Below are positions 45,701 to 55,573 of a stretch of 64,000 nt of DNA, one piece after another. Numbering within the stretch: the first letter of the stretch is position 1; each line of letters starts with the position of its first letter. Under the pieces are notes generated by a model. The model worked only from the letters and a program-made list of their open reading frames with translations, made no database searches and was not told where the DNA came from. The stretch comes from Myxococcus xanthus (GTDB lineage Bacteria; Myxococcota; Myxococcia; Myxococcales; Myxococcaceae), in contig NZ_FNOH01000002.1 in the NCBI RefSeq assembly GCF_900106535.1, positions 434,001 through 498,000 of the forward strand, written 5' to 3'. A program made the position numbers and the translations under genes.

Positions 45701-46744
45701 GCCCGCCGGCTGGGCCACACGCGCACGGAGGTGGAGCTGTTGCTGGACGAGGCCATGGCGCTGGACTGGGTGAACGACTACACGCGCAGCGAGGCCCGCG
45801 CGCTGGAGGCCCAGCACCTGGCGGCCACCGTGGCCTCGCCCTACGTACAGGCGCGGCTGCTGCTGGCGCTGGGACGCGCCCAGTTCCGCAAGGGTGAGTG
45901 GCAGGAGGCGCGCATGCCCCTGGAGGCCGCCGCCGAGCGCGCGCGCCGCCTGGGCGACGCGGGCTATGAGACGCAGGTGGTGGCGCAGCTGCTGCTGGCC
46001 GTCATCCTTCCCAACCTGGGCGACATCGACGAGACGGAGCACGTGCTCACCGAAGTCATCACCGCCTGCACCGAGCGCGGTGACCACTTCCACCTGGGCA
46101 GCGCCATCAACAACCGGCGCAACTTGTGGGTGGCGCGCAAGGAGCTGTCGCGGGCGCTGAAGGACCAGGAGCGCTTCATGCACCTGGGACGCGAGCTGGG
46201 CATGGTGGGATGGGAGTACTTCGCCGAGCACAACCTCGGTGAGCTGCACTACCAGGCCGGCGACGCCGACGCCGCGGCGCCCCACATCGCTCGCGCCATC
46301 GCGTTGGAGCGACGGCACCCAGAGGTGGCGTCACGCCCGTGGGCCCTGCTGCTCCAGGCGCGGGCCCTGGCCTGGATGGGCCGGCACACCCGTGCCCGCG
46401 AGGTGCTAGCCCAGGTGCGGCACGTGATGGCGGAAGGCCCGCCGGGCGTGGAGCTGAGCCCGTCGGAGGAGGTACTCTTCTCCATGGTGGAGCTGGCCAC
46501 CCGCGACGCCGCCCCCGAGGCGTGGTGGTCCCTGCGCGAGCGCTCCGCGCAGGTGTCCGTGGAGCAGGAGCCGCTGGAGGTCCTGGAGATGATGGGGCTG
46601 GCGGCGCTGCGCCGGGGCGACCGGGAAGAAGCCGCGCGCGTGCTGCGCGAGGCTCTGGAGCGCGCGCGGCACGTGCCCAACCTCATGGAGGGCCGCATCC
46701 GCCGCTCCCTGGAGAAGGTGCACGAGTCTTCGTCGACTACGTGA
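42731..46744 (+). CDS. Ser/Thr protein kinase fused to an AAA/ATPase and TPR region
   Basis: 1337 residues from GTG 42731. It opens with a small zinc-ribbon-like CQTCGRRWEGSHAPC. The kinase domain (about 35-310) has GGFGVLLG, VAIK, catalytic loop HCDLKPEH, DFG and APE; the Mg-binding Asn of HRDxKxxN is replaced by His and HRD by HCD. A cyclase-homology-like region (about 330-475) follows, then an STAND/AAA-type ATPase from about 490 (GREAELAELL; P-loop-like SERGLGKSH; LVLDDGHF), and TPR-type helices from about 900 to the end. This layout matches the SARP/AfsR-like or PknB-ATPase-TPR signalling proteins frequent in myxobacteria. Its 3' end overlaps the converging transporter gene by eight bases. 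Confidence 0.85.
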   Translation: MPRCQTCGRRWEGSHAPCPPGPPPQGDTPSPSPVPAVPGYQVDGVFARGGFGVLLGAQREADGLRVAIKVARGSNWLGRAQLARESEALRVLGPPTVPALYEAGALTGGARFLAMEYVPLPTLADRLARAAGPLPAEELAPRALAVVDTVAQVHAHGLAHCDLKPEHLFVDETTGRVRVFDFGLVRGATTESASQPSDASTPSDASGFAGTAEYMAPEQCAGNADISTRTDVYALGVLLYEMLTGRPPFFGPTPDVLQAHLSLRPPPPSDFAPVPPAVEEVVLRCLAKEPARRPENAAALGSALREAFEHAHRATEPATPRPAAPGEPRPAQVRRSVAILFLTSRANPVSLQKALASYGGHLAFSDAQRIAAVFDPDAGENPVRRAMRAAEGLAERGLSPNGLVDVSAVTVQRRPTGAPRYLGAILSREDRYPSGPEAHGLLLSPAAAEAVPEVPCMEVPELRGLLRPAPPGVAPRPDITVLQLGSEVLVGREAELAELLESARSAVGGATPTIVTVLSERGLGKSHLAATLARRLRLLLPHARVYSSRSREPVQGDPDGTLRTLLRCALNAFERDDTDTEQQTRAAILQRLGPTLGTELWPGVAATLGWYTPGGPELQSWAAAPGALRSLAMRAAGELLAANARERPLCLVLDDGHFAEETALDALEYACLAEASVPLWVCVLARPGFEKSRPTWGTRAAKQATLALPVLAADQAQSLCRLLLKPVENVPAQAVERIVERAQYVPLYLVELVRGLKRQGLVRQRAPGGSWYLVTDGLEKVPELRLVEWLADRELGALPPSLAAHARLCAMLGTDFTAATAEGVVRELEREGAAGGFPLDAGHATKRLLDSGLLVSHRHDGLSFRNELLREAVASTLPAAEREHVHHAAYRYFLSAAGAGERQRLPRLALHAAAAGRRDEAAALSIDLAESARGRHAFLDAEAMYTRALELLEPTDELRCLTALRGRGLMRIRIGRYDDSLADFAAARERARRLGHTRTEVELLLDEAMALDWVNDYTRSEARALEAQHLAATVASPYVQARLLLALGRAQFRKGEWQEARMPLEAAAERARRLGDAGYETQVVAQLLLAVILPNLGDIDETEHVLTEVITACTERGDHFHLGSAINNRRNLWVARKELSRALKDQERFMHLGRELGMVGWEYFAEHNLGELHYQAGDADAAAPHIARAIALERRHPEVASRPWALLLQARALAWMGRHTRAREVLAQVRHVMAEGPPGVELSPSEEVLFSMVELATRDAAPEAWWSLRERSAQVSVEQEPLEVLEMMGLAALRRGDREEAARVLREALERARHVPNLMEGRIRRSLEKVHESSSTT

Positions 46745-48515
46745 GGCCGAAGGCCATCAACGCGGCGATGAGCACGCCCGCCAGCGACTCGCCCGCGATG
46801 GCGCCCGCCGCCAGCGTGGACGTGTTCCGGTCCGCCGCCTGGGGCCAGCGCCAACGCGCCGCCGCCAGTCCCAGCGCGCCCAGGCACAGCGTCACCGCGT
46901 AGTAGGCCGGCAGGATGAAGCCGATGCCCAGCGCCACCGGCAGCGGCAGCCACCGCGCCGCCCGGCCACGGGACACCCAGGTGAGCAGCGCGCCCACGCC
47001 CACGGCCACGCAGGCCGCCAGGGCCGCGTGAGGCGGCAGCCCGTCCAGCCCTCGCACCGCCACCTCCGCCACCGCGCGGAACTGATGGGCGAAGGGCGCG
47101 GGCAGCGCCTCCGAGCCCAGGCCGTACGTCCTGGACAGCAGCAGGTACACCGGCACGCCCACCACCGAGCCCGCCAGCACGCCCACGAGCTGCGCGGCGA
47201 GCTGGTGGCGCGCGGAGGCCCCCAGCAGGTGCCCCGCCTTGAGCGACCACATGCTGACGCCCGTCTGCGCGGCCGCGCCTGACACCACGGCGCCCGCGGC
47301 GACGTTGGGCGCCATGGCCCCCGGCAGCAGCGCGCCGAAGATGACCTGCGTCACCTGCCCCATCTGCGTCACAGGGGACACGTCCACCTGTCCCGCGCCG
47401 CGCGCGCACACCGCGCACAGGGGCAGCACCAGTACCAGCGCCAGCAGCATGTACGGCACGCCGAGGCCGAACAGCGCCGAGCCCACCACCACCGCCAGCA
47501 CGCACGCCGCCAGGCCCGCGCCCAGCGCCCAGGACGGCACCGCCGCGCCCCGCCCCAGGCTGCTCACGTCACGCGCCGCGCTCAGGAAGTCGCGCGCCTG
47601 CGCCAACAGCGCCGCCAGGGCCGAGCCCACCATCAGCCCCACGCCCGGCCACGTGAGCCAGGCGGAGAGCGTCTCGTAGCGCGTGTCCGCCAGCGCACCC
47701 ATGCCCGCGAGCCCCGGCGCCAGCAGGCCCCACGCCACCGCCGCGCCCGCCAGCATGCTCAGGCCCAGGCGCGGCCCCGTCATCATGCCAATGGCCAGCA
47801 GCATGGGGCTCCACCCCACGCCCCACGTCAGCGACGCGGCGGGAAGGCCCGCCAGCGTGCCGGGCAGCGCCGTCATCCCAGGCAGCCATTTGAACGCATC
47901 CCGCGCGGCGGTCACCGCCACCGCCGCCACGCCCGCGCCCGCCAGCAGCCGTCCACGGCCCGCGCGGACCGTGTCGCCCGTGGACGCGTGCATCGCGGTA
48001 ATCAGCTCCGCGGTGGCGATGCCGGTGGGAAACGGCAGGGCCTCCTGGGCTACCAGCCGCCGCCGCAACAGGTGCGCGGCGAGCACGCCCAACACCCCCA
48101 GCGCCACGCTCCACACCGCCACACCCCAGCCCGGGACGGAGGTGCCCAGCAGCGCCAGCGCTGGCAACGCGCCCAAGAGGCCCGCCGCCGCCGGCATGGC
48201 CCCCACGGCCGCCGCCGCCGTCTGCGTGAGGTTGTTCTCCAACGGCGTATAGGGCGCGCCACGCCTGCGGGACACCGAGGCCAGGGCGCTGAAGCCCAGC
48301 ACCGCGGCGGTGACGGAGCCGCTCTCCCACCAGCCCGTCTTCAACCCCATGTACACATTGGTGATGGCCAGCAGCCCACCAATGAGCAGACCCATGCCCA
48401 GCGCGCGTGTCGTCAACTCCAGCGGCGCGGGGCGCTCCGTCACCAGGGCCAGGGAGGGCGCGGGCGCGACCTCCGAGGGGTCCGTTCCAGAGAGGCCACT
48501 CACCGGGTGGCTCAT
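46737..48515 (-). CDS. OPT family oligopeptide transporter
   Basis: 592 residues, nearly all membrane helices (about 14-16). OPT markers include RALGMGLLIGGLLAITNVYMG near the N-terminus, PFPTGIATAELITAM, and long Gly/Ala-rich helices. The family imports peptides or metal-peptide complexes with protons. The start overlaps the stop of the hybrid kinase gene in ATGA, so both are translated from one message; the kinase may sense the nutritional state linked to this transporter. Confidence 0.9.
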   Translation of the reverse strand: MSHPVSGLSGTDPSEVAPAPSLALVTERPAPLELTTRALGMGLLIGGLLAITNVYMGLKTGWWESGSVTAAVLGFSALASVSRRRGAPYTPLENNLTQTAAAAVGAMPAAAGLLGALPALALLGTSVPGWGVAVWSVALGVLGVLAAHLLRRRLVAQEALPFPTGIATAELITAMHASTGDTVRAGRGRLLAGAGVAAVAVTAARDAFKWLPGMTALPGTLAGLPAASLTWGVGWSPMLLAIGMMTGPRLGLSMLAGAAVAWGLLAPGLAGMGALADTRYETLSAWLTWPGVGLMVGSALAALLAQARDFLSAARDVSSLGRGAAVPSWALGAGLAACVLAVVVGSALFGLGVPYMLLALVLVLPLCAVCARGAGQVDVSPVTQMGQVTQVIFGALLPGAMAPNVAAGAVVSGAAAQTGVSMWSLKAGHLLGASARHQLAAQLVGVLAGSVVGVPVYLLLSRTYGLGSEALPAPFAHQFRAVAEVAVRGLDGLPPHAALAACVAVGVGALLTWVSRGRAARWLPLPVALGIGFILPAYYAVTLCLGALGLAAARWRWPQAADRNTSTLAAGAIAGESLAGVLIAALMAFGLT

Positions 48516-50773
48516 CGCCCCGCCTCGGCGGAGCGGCCCACGAGCTCGCGCAACTGCATCAGGTCCAGCGGCTTGGCAATCTTGGCGTTGGGCACGTCAC
48601 GCAGGAAGGACACCGTGCGCGGCGTGAAGGCGCCGCCCGTCATGAACACCATGCGTCCAGCTTGCTCCGGGGCGCAGCGGCCCAGCTCGTGGTACAGGTC
48701 CATGCCCGTCATCCCGGGCATCATCACATCACAGAGGATGAGGTCGAAACGGCCGCCGTCGCTCACCAGCCGCAGCGCGGCCTGGGCGCTGTTCGCGGTG
48801 GACACCTCGTGGTCCGCGGCCAGCGAGCGCTGGAGCGCCAGCGTCACGTTGGGCTCGTCATCCACCACCAGGATGCGCGCGCGCACGTTGGCCTGCATGG
48901 TGGCGGACAGGCGCGGTAACACCTCCAGCTCACGCGTGGCGGCGCACAGCACCACGCGGAAGGTGCTGCCCCGGCCCGGCTCGCTCTCCGCCTGGATGGA
49001 GCCGCCCATGGATTCGATGATGCCGTGGCAGATGGACAGCCCCAGCCCCGTGCCCACGCCCACCGGCTTGGTGGTGAAGAACGGGTCGAAGATGCGGCCC
49101 AGCACCTCCTGGCCCATGCCCATGCCCGTGTCGCGGACCTCCACCACCACCCGGTCCTTCTCTCCGGCGCGGATGACCACGCGAATCTCGTGCTCCACGC
49201 CCGGCGTGCCCTCCTCCGGAATCGCCTGCGCCGCGTTGAGCAGCAGGTTGAGGAACACCTGGCACAGCCGCGACTCGCTGGCCTCCACCGGCGCCACCGG
49301 CTCGAACTCCGTCACCAGCCGCGCCCGGTGGCGGATGACGTTGTCCGCCATCTTGCACGCCAGCTCCACCGCCCGGCGCACGTCCACCGGCATCAGCCGC
49401 GTCTCCTGCTCACCGCGCGCGAAGACCTTCAGGTCGCGGACGATGGTGGCGATGCGCTCCGCGCCTTCCGCTGTCTCACGCACCAACTGCTGCAACGACG
49501 CCACGGGCGCCGCGGGCGCCTGGCTCTCCAGTCGCTCCAGCCCTTCGCGGATGAGATGCAGGTTGACGAGCATGTAGGCCAGCGGGTTGTTGATTTCGTG
49601 CGCCACGCCCGCGCCCAGCGTGCCCACCGACGCCAGCCGGTCCGCCACCACCAGGTGCGCCTGGAGCTGCTTCCGCTCCGTCGTGTCGCGGTGGACCATG
49701 ATGTTGGCGATGGCGCGCCCCTCGCTGTCGCGCAGCGGCACGACGACGGACTCGCACCAACAGGTGGTGCCGTCGTGGCGCTTGAACTCCAGCTCTCCGG
49801 ACCAGCGCCCCTGCTTGTCCAGCGCGGTGAGAACCAGGCCGGTGAGCCGGTCGGGCTCATCCGGGTGCAGCACGCTGAAGAGCGTCTGCCCCAGCGCTTC
49901 CGACTTCTGTCGCCCGAACATGCGCTCGGCGCTGGAGTTCCAGTCGATGATGCCGCCACCCAGGTCGGTAATCACCACGCCGTCGTAGATGCTCTCGAAG
50001 ATGAGCGATTGGCGGTGCAGCTCCTGTTCGGCCAGCTTGCGCGCGGTGATGTCCATCACCGTGCCCGTCACCCGCGCTGGCGCGCCCGAGGCGTCACACA
50101 GCACGTCACCCTTGCAGGAAATCCACCGCCAGCCGCTCCCCTGCGGCTCGATGCGGTACTCCACGTCCACCTGCGTCTTCTTCTCCAGCGCGGCGCCCAG
50201 CACCTCGCTCACGCGCGGCAGGTCCGCTGGGTGCACCACCTCCGACAGCTCCATGGCGCGGCCGGACAACTTGCCCACGGGAAGCCCCAGCAGCCGGTCC
50301 ACCTGCTCGCTCCACGTCACCCGGCCGCTCTGCGCGTTCCAGTCCCAGATGCCCACGCGCGCGGCGGTCAGCGCCTGGCGAAGCTGCTCCTCCCGCTGCT
50401 CCAGGACTTCGCGCTTGGAGAAGCGGAACACGGTGACGGTGCCGATCTGCAGCCGGTCCCCTTCCATCAACTCGGCGGTGCTGACGGGCACGCCGTTGAG
50501 CAGCGTTCCGTTGGTGGAGTCCAGGTCGGTGACGTGGCAGGCACCGTCGCCCGCACGAACGACGCGCGCGTGCTTGCGTGACACCCCGTGGTCGTCGATG
50601 CGCACGGTGACGTCGGAACCGCGGCCGATGATGTGCTCGCCCTGGTCCAGGCGGTAGGCCTTGCCGATGGCTGCCGGCGTGGTGGTGCTGATGAGGATGA
50701 GGCAGGCTCCCGTGGAGGACGGTGGCGCCAAGGCAAGGCCCGCGCACGTCGTGAGTTCATCCAACGTCGTCAT
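48512..50773 (-). CDS. FHA-PAS-PAS hybrid histidine kinase with C-terminal receiver
   Basis: 753 residues from ATG 50773 (GGGGGGC upstream). Order: FHA domain (about 25-120; RGSD at 51-54, S65-R-K-H68, TNGT at 87-90), PAS 1 (ARVGIWDWNAQSGRV), PAS 2 (YDGVVITDLGGGIIDWNSSA), HisKA with the His in GVAHEINNPLAYM, ATPase (NLLLNAAQAIPEEG, DTGMGMG, GVGTGLGLSICHG), and a receiver (DLILCDVMMPGMTG). No membrane span, so cytosolic. The FHA domain could bind phosphothreonine made by one of the neighbouring Ser/Thr kinases, an inference from context. Its stop overlaps the start of the OPT gene. Confidence 0.92.
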   Translation of the reverse strand: MTTLDELTTCAGLALAPPSSTGACLILISTTTPAAIGKAYRLDQGEHIIGRGSDVTVRIDDHGVSRKHARVVRAGDGACHVTDLDSTNGTLLNGVPVSTAELMEGDRLQIGTVTVFRFSKREVLEQREEQLRQALTAARVGIWDWNAQSGRVTWSEQVDRLLGLPVGKLSGRAMELSEVVHPADLPRVSEVLGAALEKKTQVDVEYRIEPQGSGWRWISCKGDVLCDASGAPARVTGTVMDITARKLAEQELHRQSLIFESIYDGVVITDLGGGIIDWNSSAERMFGRQKSEALGQTLFSVLHPDEPDRLTGLVLTALDKQGRWSGELEFKRHDGTTCWCESVVVPLRDSEGRAIANIMVHRDTTERKQLQAHLVVADRLASVGTLGAGVAHEINNPLAYMLVNLHLIREGLERLESQAPAAPVASLQQLVRETAEGAERIATIVRDLKVFARGEQETRLMPVDVRRAVELACKMADNVIRHRARLVTEFEPVAPVEASESRLCQVFLNLLLNAAQAIPEEGTPGVEHEIRVVIRAGEKDRVVVEVRDTGMGMGQEVLGRIFDPFFTTKPVGVGTGLGLSICHGIIESMGGSIQAESEPGRGSTFRVVLCAATRELEVLPRLSATMQANVRARILVVDDEPNVTLALQRSLAADHEVSTANSAQAALRLVSDGGRFDLILCDVMMPGMTGMDLYHELGRCAPEQAGRMVFMTGGAFTPRTVSFLRDVPNAKIAKPLDLMQLRELVGRSAEAGR

Positions 50774-51044
50774 GTAGCAGCCCCCCGACGCTCGCCCGAA
50801 GCCCCGCGCTCCCGCCATCCCCGCTCTCTCCGTGCGAAGTTTCACGCCCCCTGAATCCCATCAGTGCCAGGGCCCCTCCGTCCAATCCCCCCCGACTCCA
50901 GGGCAGCAGACCTTCCGCCAGCGAACACCCCGCGGACACGCCCACGTCCTCCCCGATGGGTGGCCAACGCCCACACGCCGATGCCGCGGCGCGGCGGGAA
51001 TTCAGCCCGGCGTCTGAGCAGACTCCTGGGGGAAAGGTGTAAGG
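50774..51044. other. Divergent intergenic region
   Basis: 271 bases between the hybrid kinase and the next Ser/Thr kinase; it should contain both promoters, but I see no clear hexamers, sigma-54 site or palindrome. AAGGTGTAAGG before ATG 51045 is the ribosome site. Confidence 0.5.
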
Positions 51045-52466
51045 ATGAGGCACCCCATGGCGGCGGACTCCGAGAGCACCTTTCGCATCCAGGCCCGAGC
51101 GGACCTGCATGCATCCGAGCGGGCACAGAGCGAACCTTCCCGTGCGCAACGAGGCCCGGGCACGCTGGCCGGGGAGTACGTCCTCAAGGCGCTGCTCGCC
51201 TCGGGCGGGCACGGCAGCGTGTACGAGGCGGAGCACCGCATCCTGGGCCGGCGGGCCGCGGTGAAGGTCCTCCACCCGCACCTGGCGGACCAGGGGGAGA
51301 TGCTCAAGCGCTTCGTGCGCGAGGCGCGCGTGGTGAACCAGATTCGCCACCCCAACATCGTGGACGTGTATGACTTCGGGCTGATGCCGGACGGCAGCCC
51401 CTACTACGTCATGGAGCTGCTCACCGGCCGCACCCTCAGTCAGGTGGTGCAGGAGCGCGGGCGGCTGTCGTCGACGCGCGCGCTCGCGTACCTGGAGCCC
51501 GTCTGCGGCGCGCTGGAGGCCGCGCACCGTGCGGGCGTCGTCCACCGCGACTTGAAGGCCAGCAACATCCTCGTCGTGGAGGAAGGTGAGCGCCCCCGGG
51601 TGAAGCTGCTGGACTTCGGCATCGCCAAGCTGCTGCACGCCGAGCCTTCGCAGGAAGGGCTCACCATCGCCGGCCAGCGGCTGGGCACCGCGCACGCCAT
51701 GGCGCCCGAGCAGTTCCGCGGCGGCCCCATTGGCCCGCACACGGACATCTACGCGCTGGGCGTGCTGCTGCATCAACTCATCACCGGCCGCTATCCCTTC
51801 CAGTGCGAGGACCGGATGGAGCTGGAGCGGCTGCACCTGGAGGCGCCCGCGCCCCGGCCCAGCGCCATCGCCGCGGTGTCCCCGGCGGTGGACGCGGTGG
51901 TGCTGCGCTGCCTGGAGAAGGACGGCAGCCGCCGCTTCGGCAGCGTGACGGCCTTCCTCGCCGCGCTCAGCGAAGCGGCCGAGGAGCCCGTCCAGCCCAC
52001 GCGCCGCACGCGGCTGGCGCTGGCCGTCCACGCCGAGGTCGTCCTCGCCGCCTCCGCCCAGGATGACGACGCCGTGTACGCGGTGCTCGCGGACGTGCTG
52101 GATGGGCTCGAGCAGGGCCTGCGCGGCGGCGGCTTCCTGCTGGCGCTCCAGTCCGGCACCTCCCTGCTGGCCGTACACCCGCTGGACCACGGCGCCCCCA
52201 GCGCCGAGCGCACCGAGTACCTGCGCGAGGCGGAGCGTACGCTGCGGGTGCTCCAGGACATGGCGCAGAAGCTGGCGGACCCGGTGAACGCCCGCGTCCA
52301 CCTCTGCGTCCACCTGGGCCAGGCGGAGACGCGCGGCGACTCCTCGGAGTCGGAAGTCGTGGGAGGCCCCGTCACCGACGTAGGCACATGGCGCCTGCGC
52401 ACCGCGGATGGCTTCGCACTCACGCCAGCAGCGTCGCTCGCCCTGGAGTTCGACGGGAGCGACTAG
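51045..52466 (+). CDS. Ser/Thr protein kinase with cyclase-homology-like C-terminus
   Basis: 473 residues. The kinase domain (about 43-310) is canonical: SGGHGSVYEAEH, Lys74, catalytic loop HRDLKASN (Asp169, Asn174), DFG at 190-192, and MAPEQ. No membrane span. The C-terminal ~150 residues (VLHPHL-like core aside) contain ARVHLCVHLGQAETRG and a VVGGPVTDVGTWRLR stretch that resembles a degenerate class III cyclase-homology domain; a similar but weaker region occurs in the kinase at 42731. Divergent from the FHA hybrid kinase. Substrates unknown. Confidence 0.88.
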   Translation: MRHPMAADSESTFRIQARADLHASERAQSEPSRAQRGPGTLAGEYVLKALLASGGHGSVYEAEHRILGRRAAVKVLHPHLADQGEMLKRFVREARVVNQIRHPNIVDVYDFGLMPDGSPYYVMELLTGRTLSQVVQERGRLSSTRALAYLEPVCGALEAAHRAGVVHRDLKASNILVVEEGERPRVKLLDFGIAKLLHAEPSQEGLTIAGQRLGTAHAMAPEQFRGGPIGPHTDIYALGVLLHQLITGRYPFQCEDRMELERLHLEAPAPRPSAIAAVSPAVDAVVLRCLEKDGSRRFGSVTAFLAALSEAAEEPVQPTRRTRLALAVHAEVVLAASAQDDDAVYAVLADVLDGLEQGLRGGGFLLALQSGTSLLAVHPLDHGAPSAERTEYLREAERTLRVLQDMAQKLADPVNARVHLCVHLGQAETRGDSSESEVVGGPVTDVGTWRLRTADGFALTPAASLALEFDGSD

Positions 52467-52712
52467 CTGACGGAAAACACGTATCTGTTATCAGCTTGCG
52501 AGCAGGTGAGCGTGACGTCGTCGCCCATGACACAAACCAGGTGTCTCCGGGCAGACCCCCACCCGAATATTCCCGCCGGGCCATATTTTCTCACGGCTTG
52601 AACACCGTCACACTGGCTTCACCCATCAGCGACAGTGTTTTAGTTCGCGTGAGCTGGAACTGATGGCATCCGGGGAGCAGGCATTGCTCGCTCCCCGAAA
52701 CGGGGGAAAGCC
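52467..52712. other. Intergenic region upstream of the NGLST lipoprotein
   Basis: 246 bases, relatively AT-richer than its surroundings. Contains a perfect 8-bp hairpin, CGGGGAGC/GCTCCCCG, at 52671-52697 ending 16 bases before the start, with the ribosome site GGGGGAAAG after it. A GG-N10-GC pair at 52665-52678 resembles a weak sigma-54 promoter but overlaps the hairpin and may be chance. Confidence 0.4.
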
Positions 52713-53744
52713 ATGCGTCTCATGCCAGCGTTTCTGTCTGGATTCCGAATCAATCACTGCCTGAAACACCTGCGCCGGCCGCGCATCGCCGGAGGGCTGC
52801 TGGGCCTGGCGCTGGGATTCGGAGGCGGGGCATGTGGTCCAGCGGAGCTTGCGGGTGATACGTGGACGCTGTGCGAAGCCCACGGGTCGGCCGAATCAGG
52901 CAACGGATTGTCGACCAATGGCTTGTCAACCAATGGCCTTTCGACCAACGGACTGTCCACCAATGGTTTATCAACCAATGGGCTCTCCACGATTGGATTC
53001 TCCCACTGGTTCAACCAGGACCCCGCACGCGCCGATGAACTCATGCGCTACATCATCCGGTGCGCGGTGAAGGAGAATCAGCAGCGCAAGTACACCAACC
53101 CGGTGACGGGGGTGAAGTACACCTGGGAGGGAGGCCTGGGCCTCGCACTCAACTGGGCCACGGGCGCACCGGCGACAGCCCAGGAAGAAGAAATCGTCTC
53201 AGCCTGCCTGGCGGCCCATGCGAACAAGTTCGGGCTTCCCGTCGCCATCTCCGTGCTGGGCCGCAACGCGCGGGGCGGTGCCCTGCCGTACACGGAGCAG
53301 GAGCTGTCGACGTTCAGCGAGCGGGAGGCGTGCTTCTTCGGCAACCTCTTCGACGGCACCGGCGTCTTCGCGGCCACGGACCGCGGCTACCTGCGCGAGG
53401 ACGAAAGCACCGTGCGCGCCTGCGGCCTGCCCTCGAACCCCGCCCACTCGGACTGCCTGCCCATCATCCACGCGGGCACCTGCGAGTCGCTCTGCCAACG
53501 CGCCGCCACGGCGGCCCTCCCCTTCGACCGGGACGCGGACAGGAAGAACCCACCCCCCTACGGCGAGCCGCCCTATTACGAAACCTGCACGTATAACGGA
53601 CGGACCTTCCAGCCGCTCACGACGCGTCTGCAGCCACGCGACATCCACCGCTGTGGAGACGGCGTCTGTCAGCTCACGGAACGTTGCGGCGACGGCGTCG
53701 AGGCGGGAAGCTGCCAGGCGGACTGCGGCACGTGCCCCTACTGA
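52713..53744 (+). CDS. Lipoprotein with six tandem NGLST repeats and a Cys-rich tail
   Basis: 343 residues. The N-terminal region is unusually long for a signal (basic residues to 24, then GGLLGLALGFGGGAC) with Cys41 as probable lipid site. Residues 64-93 are six perfect NGLST pentapeptides. The middle (about 98-270) has no recognised fold but contains paired Cys, and the C-terminus CGDGVCQLTERCGDG, then CQADCGTCPY, is a typical EB/Kazal-like small disulfide motif. It is likely a surface protein. I do not recognise a function; the repeat-plus-Cys-rich architecture recalls myxobacterial surface proteins of unknown role. Confidence 0.75.
   Translation: MRLMPAFLSGFRINHCLKHLRRPRIAGGLLGLALGFGGGACGPAELAGDTWTLCEAHGSAESGNGLSTNGLSTNGLSTNGLSTNGLSTNGLSTIGFSHWFNQDPARADELMRYIIRCAVKENQQRKYTNPVTGVKYTWEGGLGLALNWATGAPATAQEEEIVSACLAAHANKFGLPVAISVLGRNARGGALPYTEQELSTFSEREACFFGNLFDGTGVFAATDRGYLREDESTVRACGLPSNPAHSDCLPIIHAGTCESLCQRAATAALPFDRDADRKNPPPYGEPPYYETCTYNGRTFQPLTTRLQPRDIHRCGDGVCQLTERCGDGVEAGSCQADCGTCPY
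52902..52991 (+). repeat. Six 15-bp tandem repeats encoding NGLST
   Basis: Each unit is of the form AAYGGNYTNTCNACN; codons differ between units (e.g. TTG, CTT, CTG, TTA, CTC for Leu), so the peptide is kept while the DNA has diverged. This argues for selection on the protein rather than recent slippage. Confidence 0.9.
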
Positions 53745-53906
53745 TGCAGCGGGTGCTCGGATGGAACACACTGCCTCCGTCCTGCGGCGCACGCTGTCAC
53801 CCTCCTTCCGTCCCTTGCCCCTGACCGCCATGACAGTGTTGACTACGCGGGTCTGTCACGACTCGGGGATTTTCCACGAACAGACACCACACCGCTGGAG
53901 CCGGAC

Positions 53907-54911
<1,005 letters not shown>

Positions 54912-55573
54912 GCGACTCCGGCGCCAGGCTCGCGTCGTACGGCGTCATCCCCTGCATCGGCGGCGCGTAGAGGTGCAGGGACACCGCCCCGTGGCGGGAC
55001 GCATTGTCGATGCGGTGGATGGTGTCCGGAAACTCCACCAGGAGGTCGCCCTCGTTCGCGCCCACGATGACCTCGGGCACCAGCCGGTCCCCCGCCCACG
55101 CGAAGCGCGTCTCTCGCAGCATGCCCCGCACCAGCCAGGAGGCCCCTCCGGAGCCGCCATGGTCATGGACGCGGGACGCCTGCCCGGGGAGCCAGGAGAC
55201 GAGCAGCAGCTCGCACGCTGTCGTCCGGGCAATCGTCTGCCGCGTGTAGCCCGAGGGCTCGAAGCGCACCAGTTTGTCCAGCAGTCCCCAGTCGACCCTG
55301 CTGGAGCGCAGCCGCTCCACCAGCCATGCCATGGAGACGATGTCTTCTGTCTGTTCCGGCAATGGCCAGCCGAGCAGCGCCTGGGCCACCGCGCCGTGCT
55401 CCCGCTGGTCGATGATGGGCTCGCGCATGGTGTTTCCCCCGCGTGTGCGACGGAGTGTGAGCACGGAACAAGCCCCTGCCCAGGGAGGGGGGCCGGACAT
55501 CCGGGCCCGGCGCTTGGACACCCGGCCGCCACCAGAGGATGCCAGCGAGCATGTCAGGACCTACGATGGGTGC

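Noticed and set aside
52664..52679. Possible sigma-54 promoter before the NGLST lipoprotein
   Set aside because: Only the GG-N10-GC pair and TGGCA fit; the -12 side is poor and the site overlaps a hairpin, without upstream enhancer palindromes.
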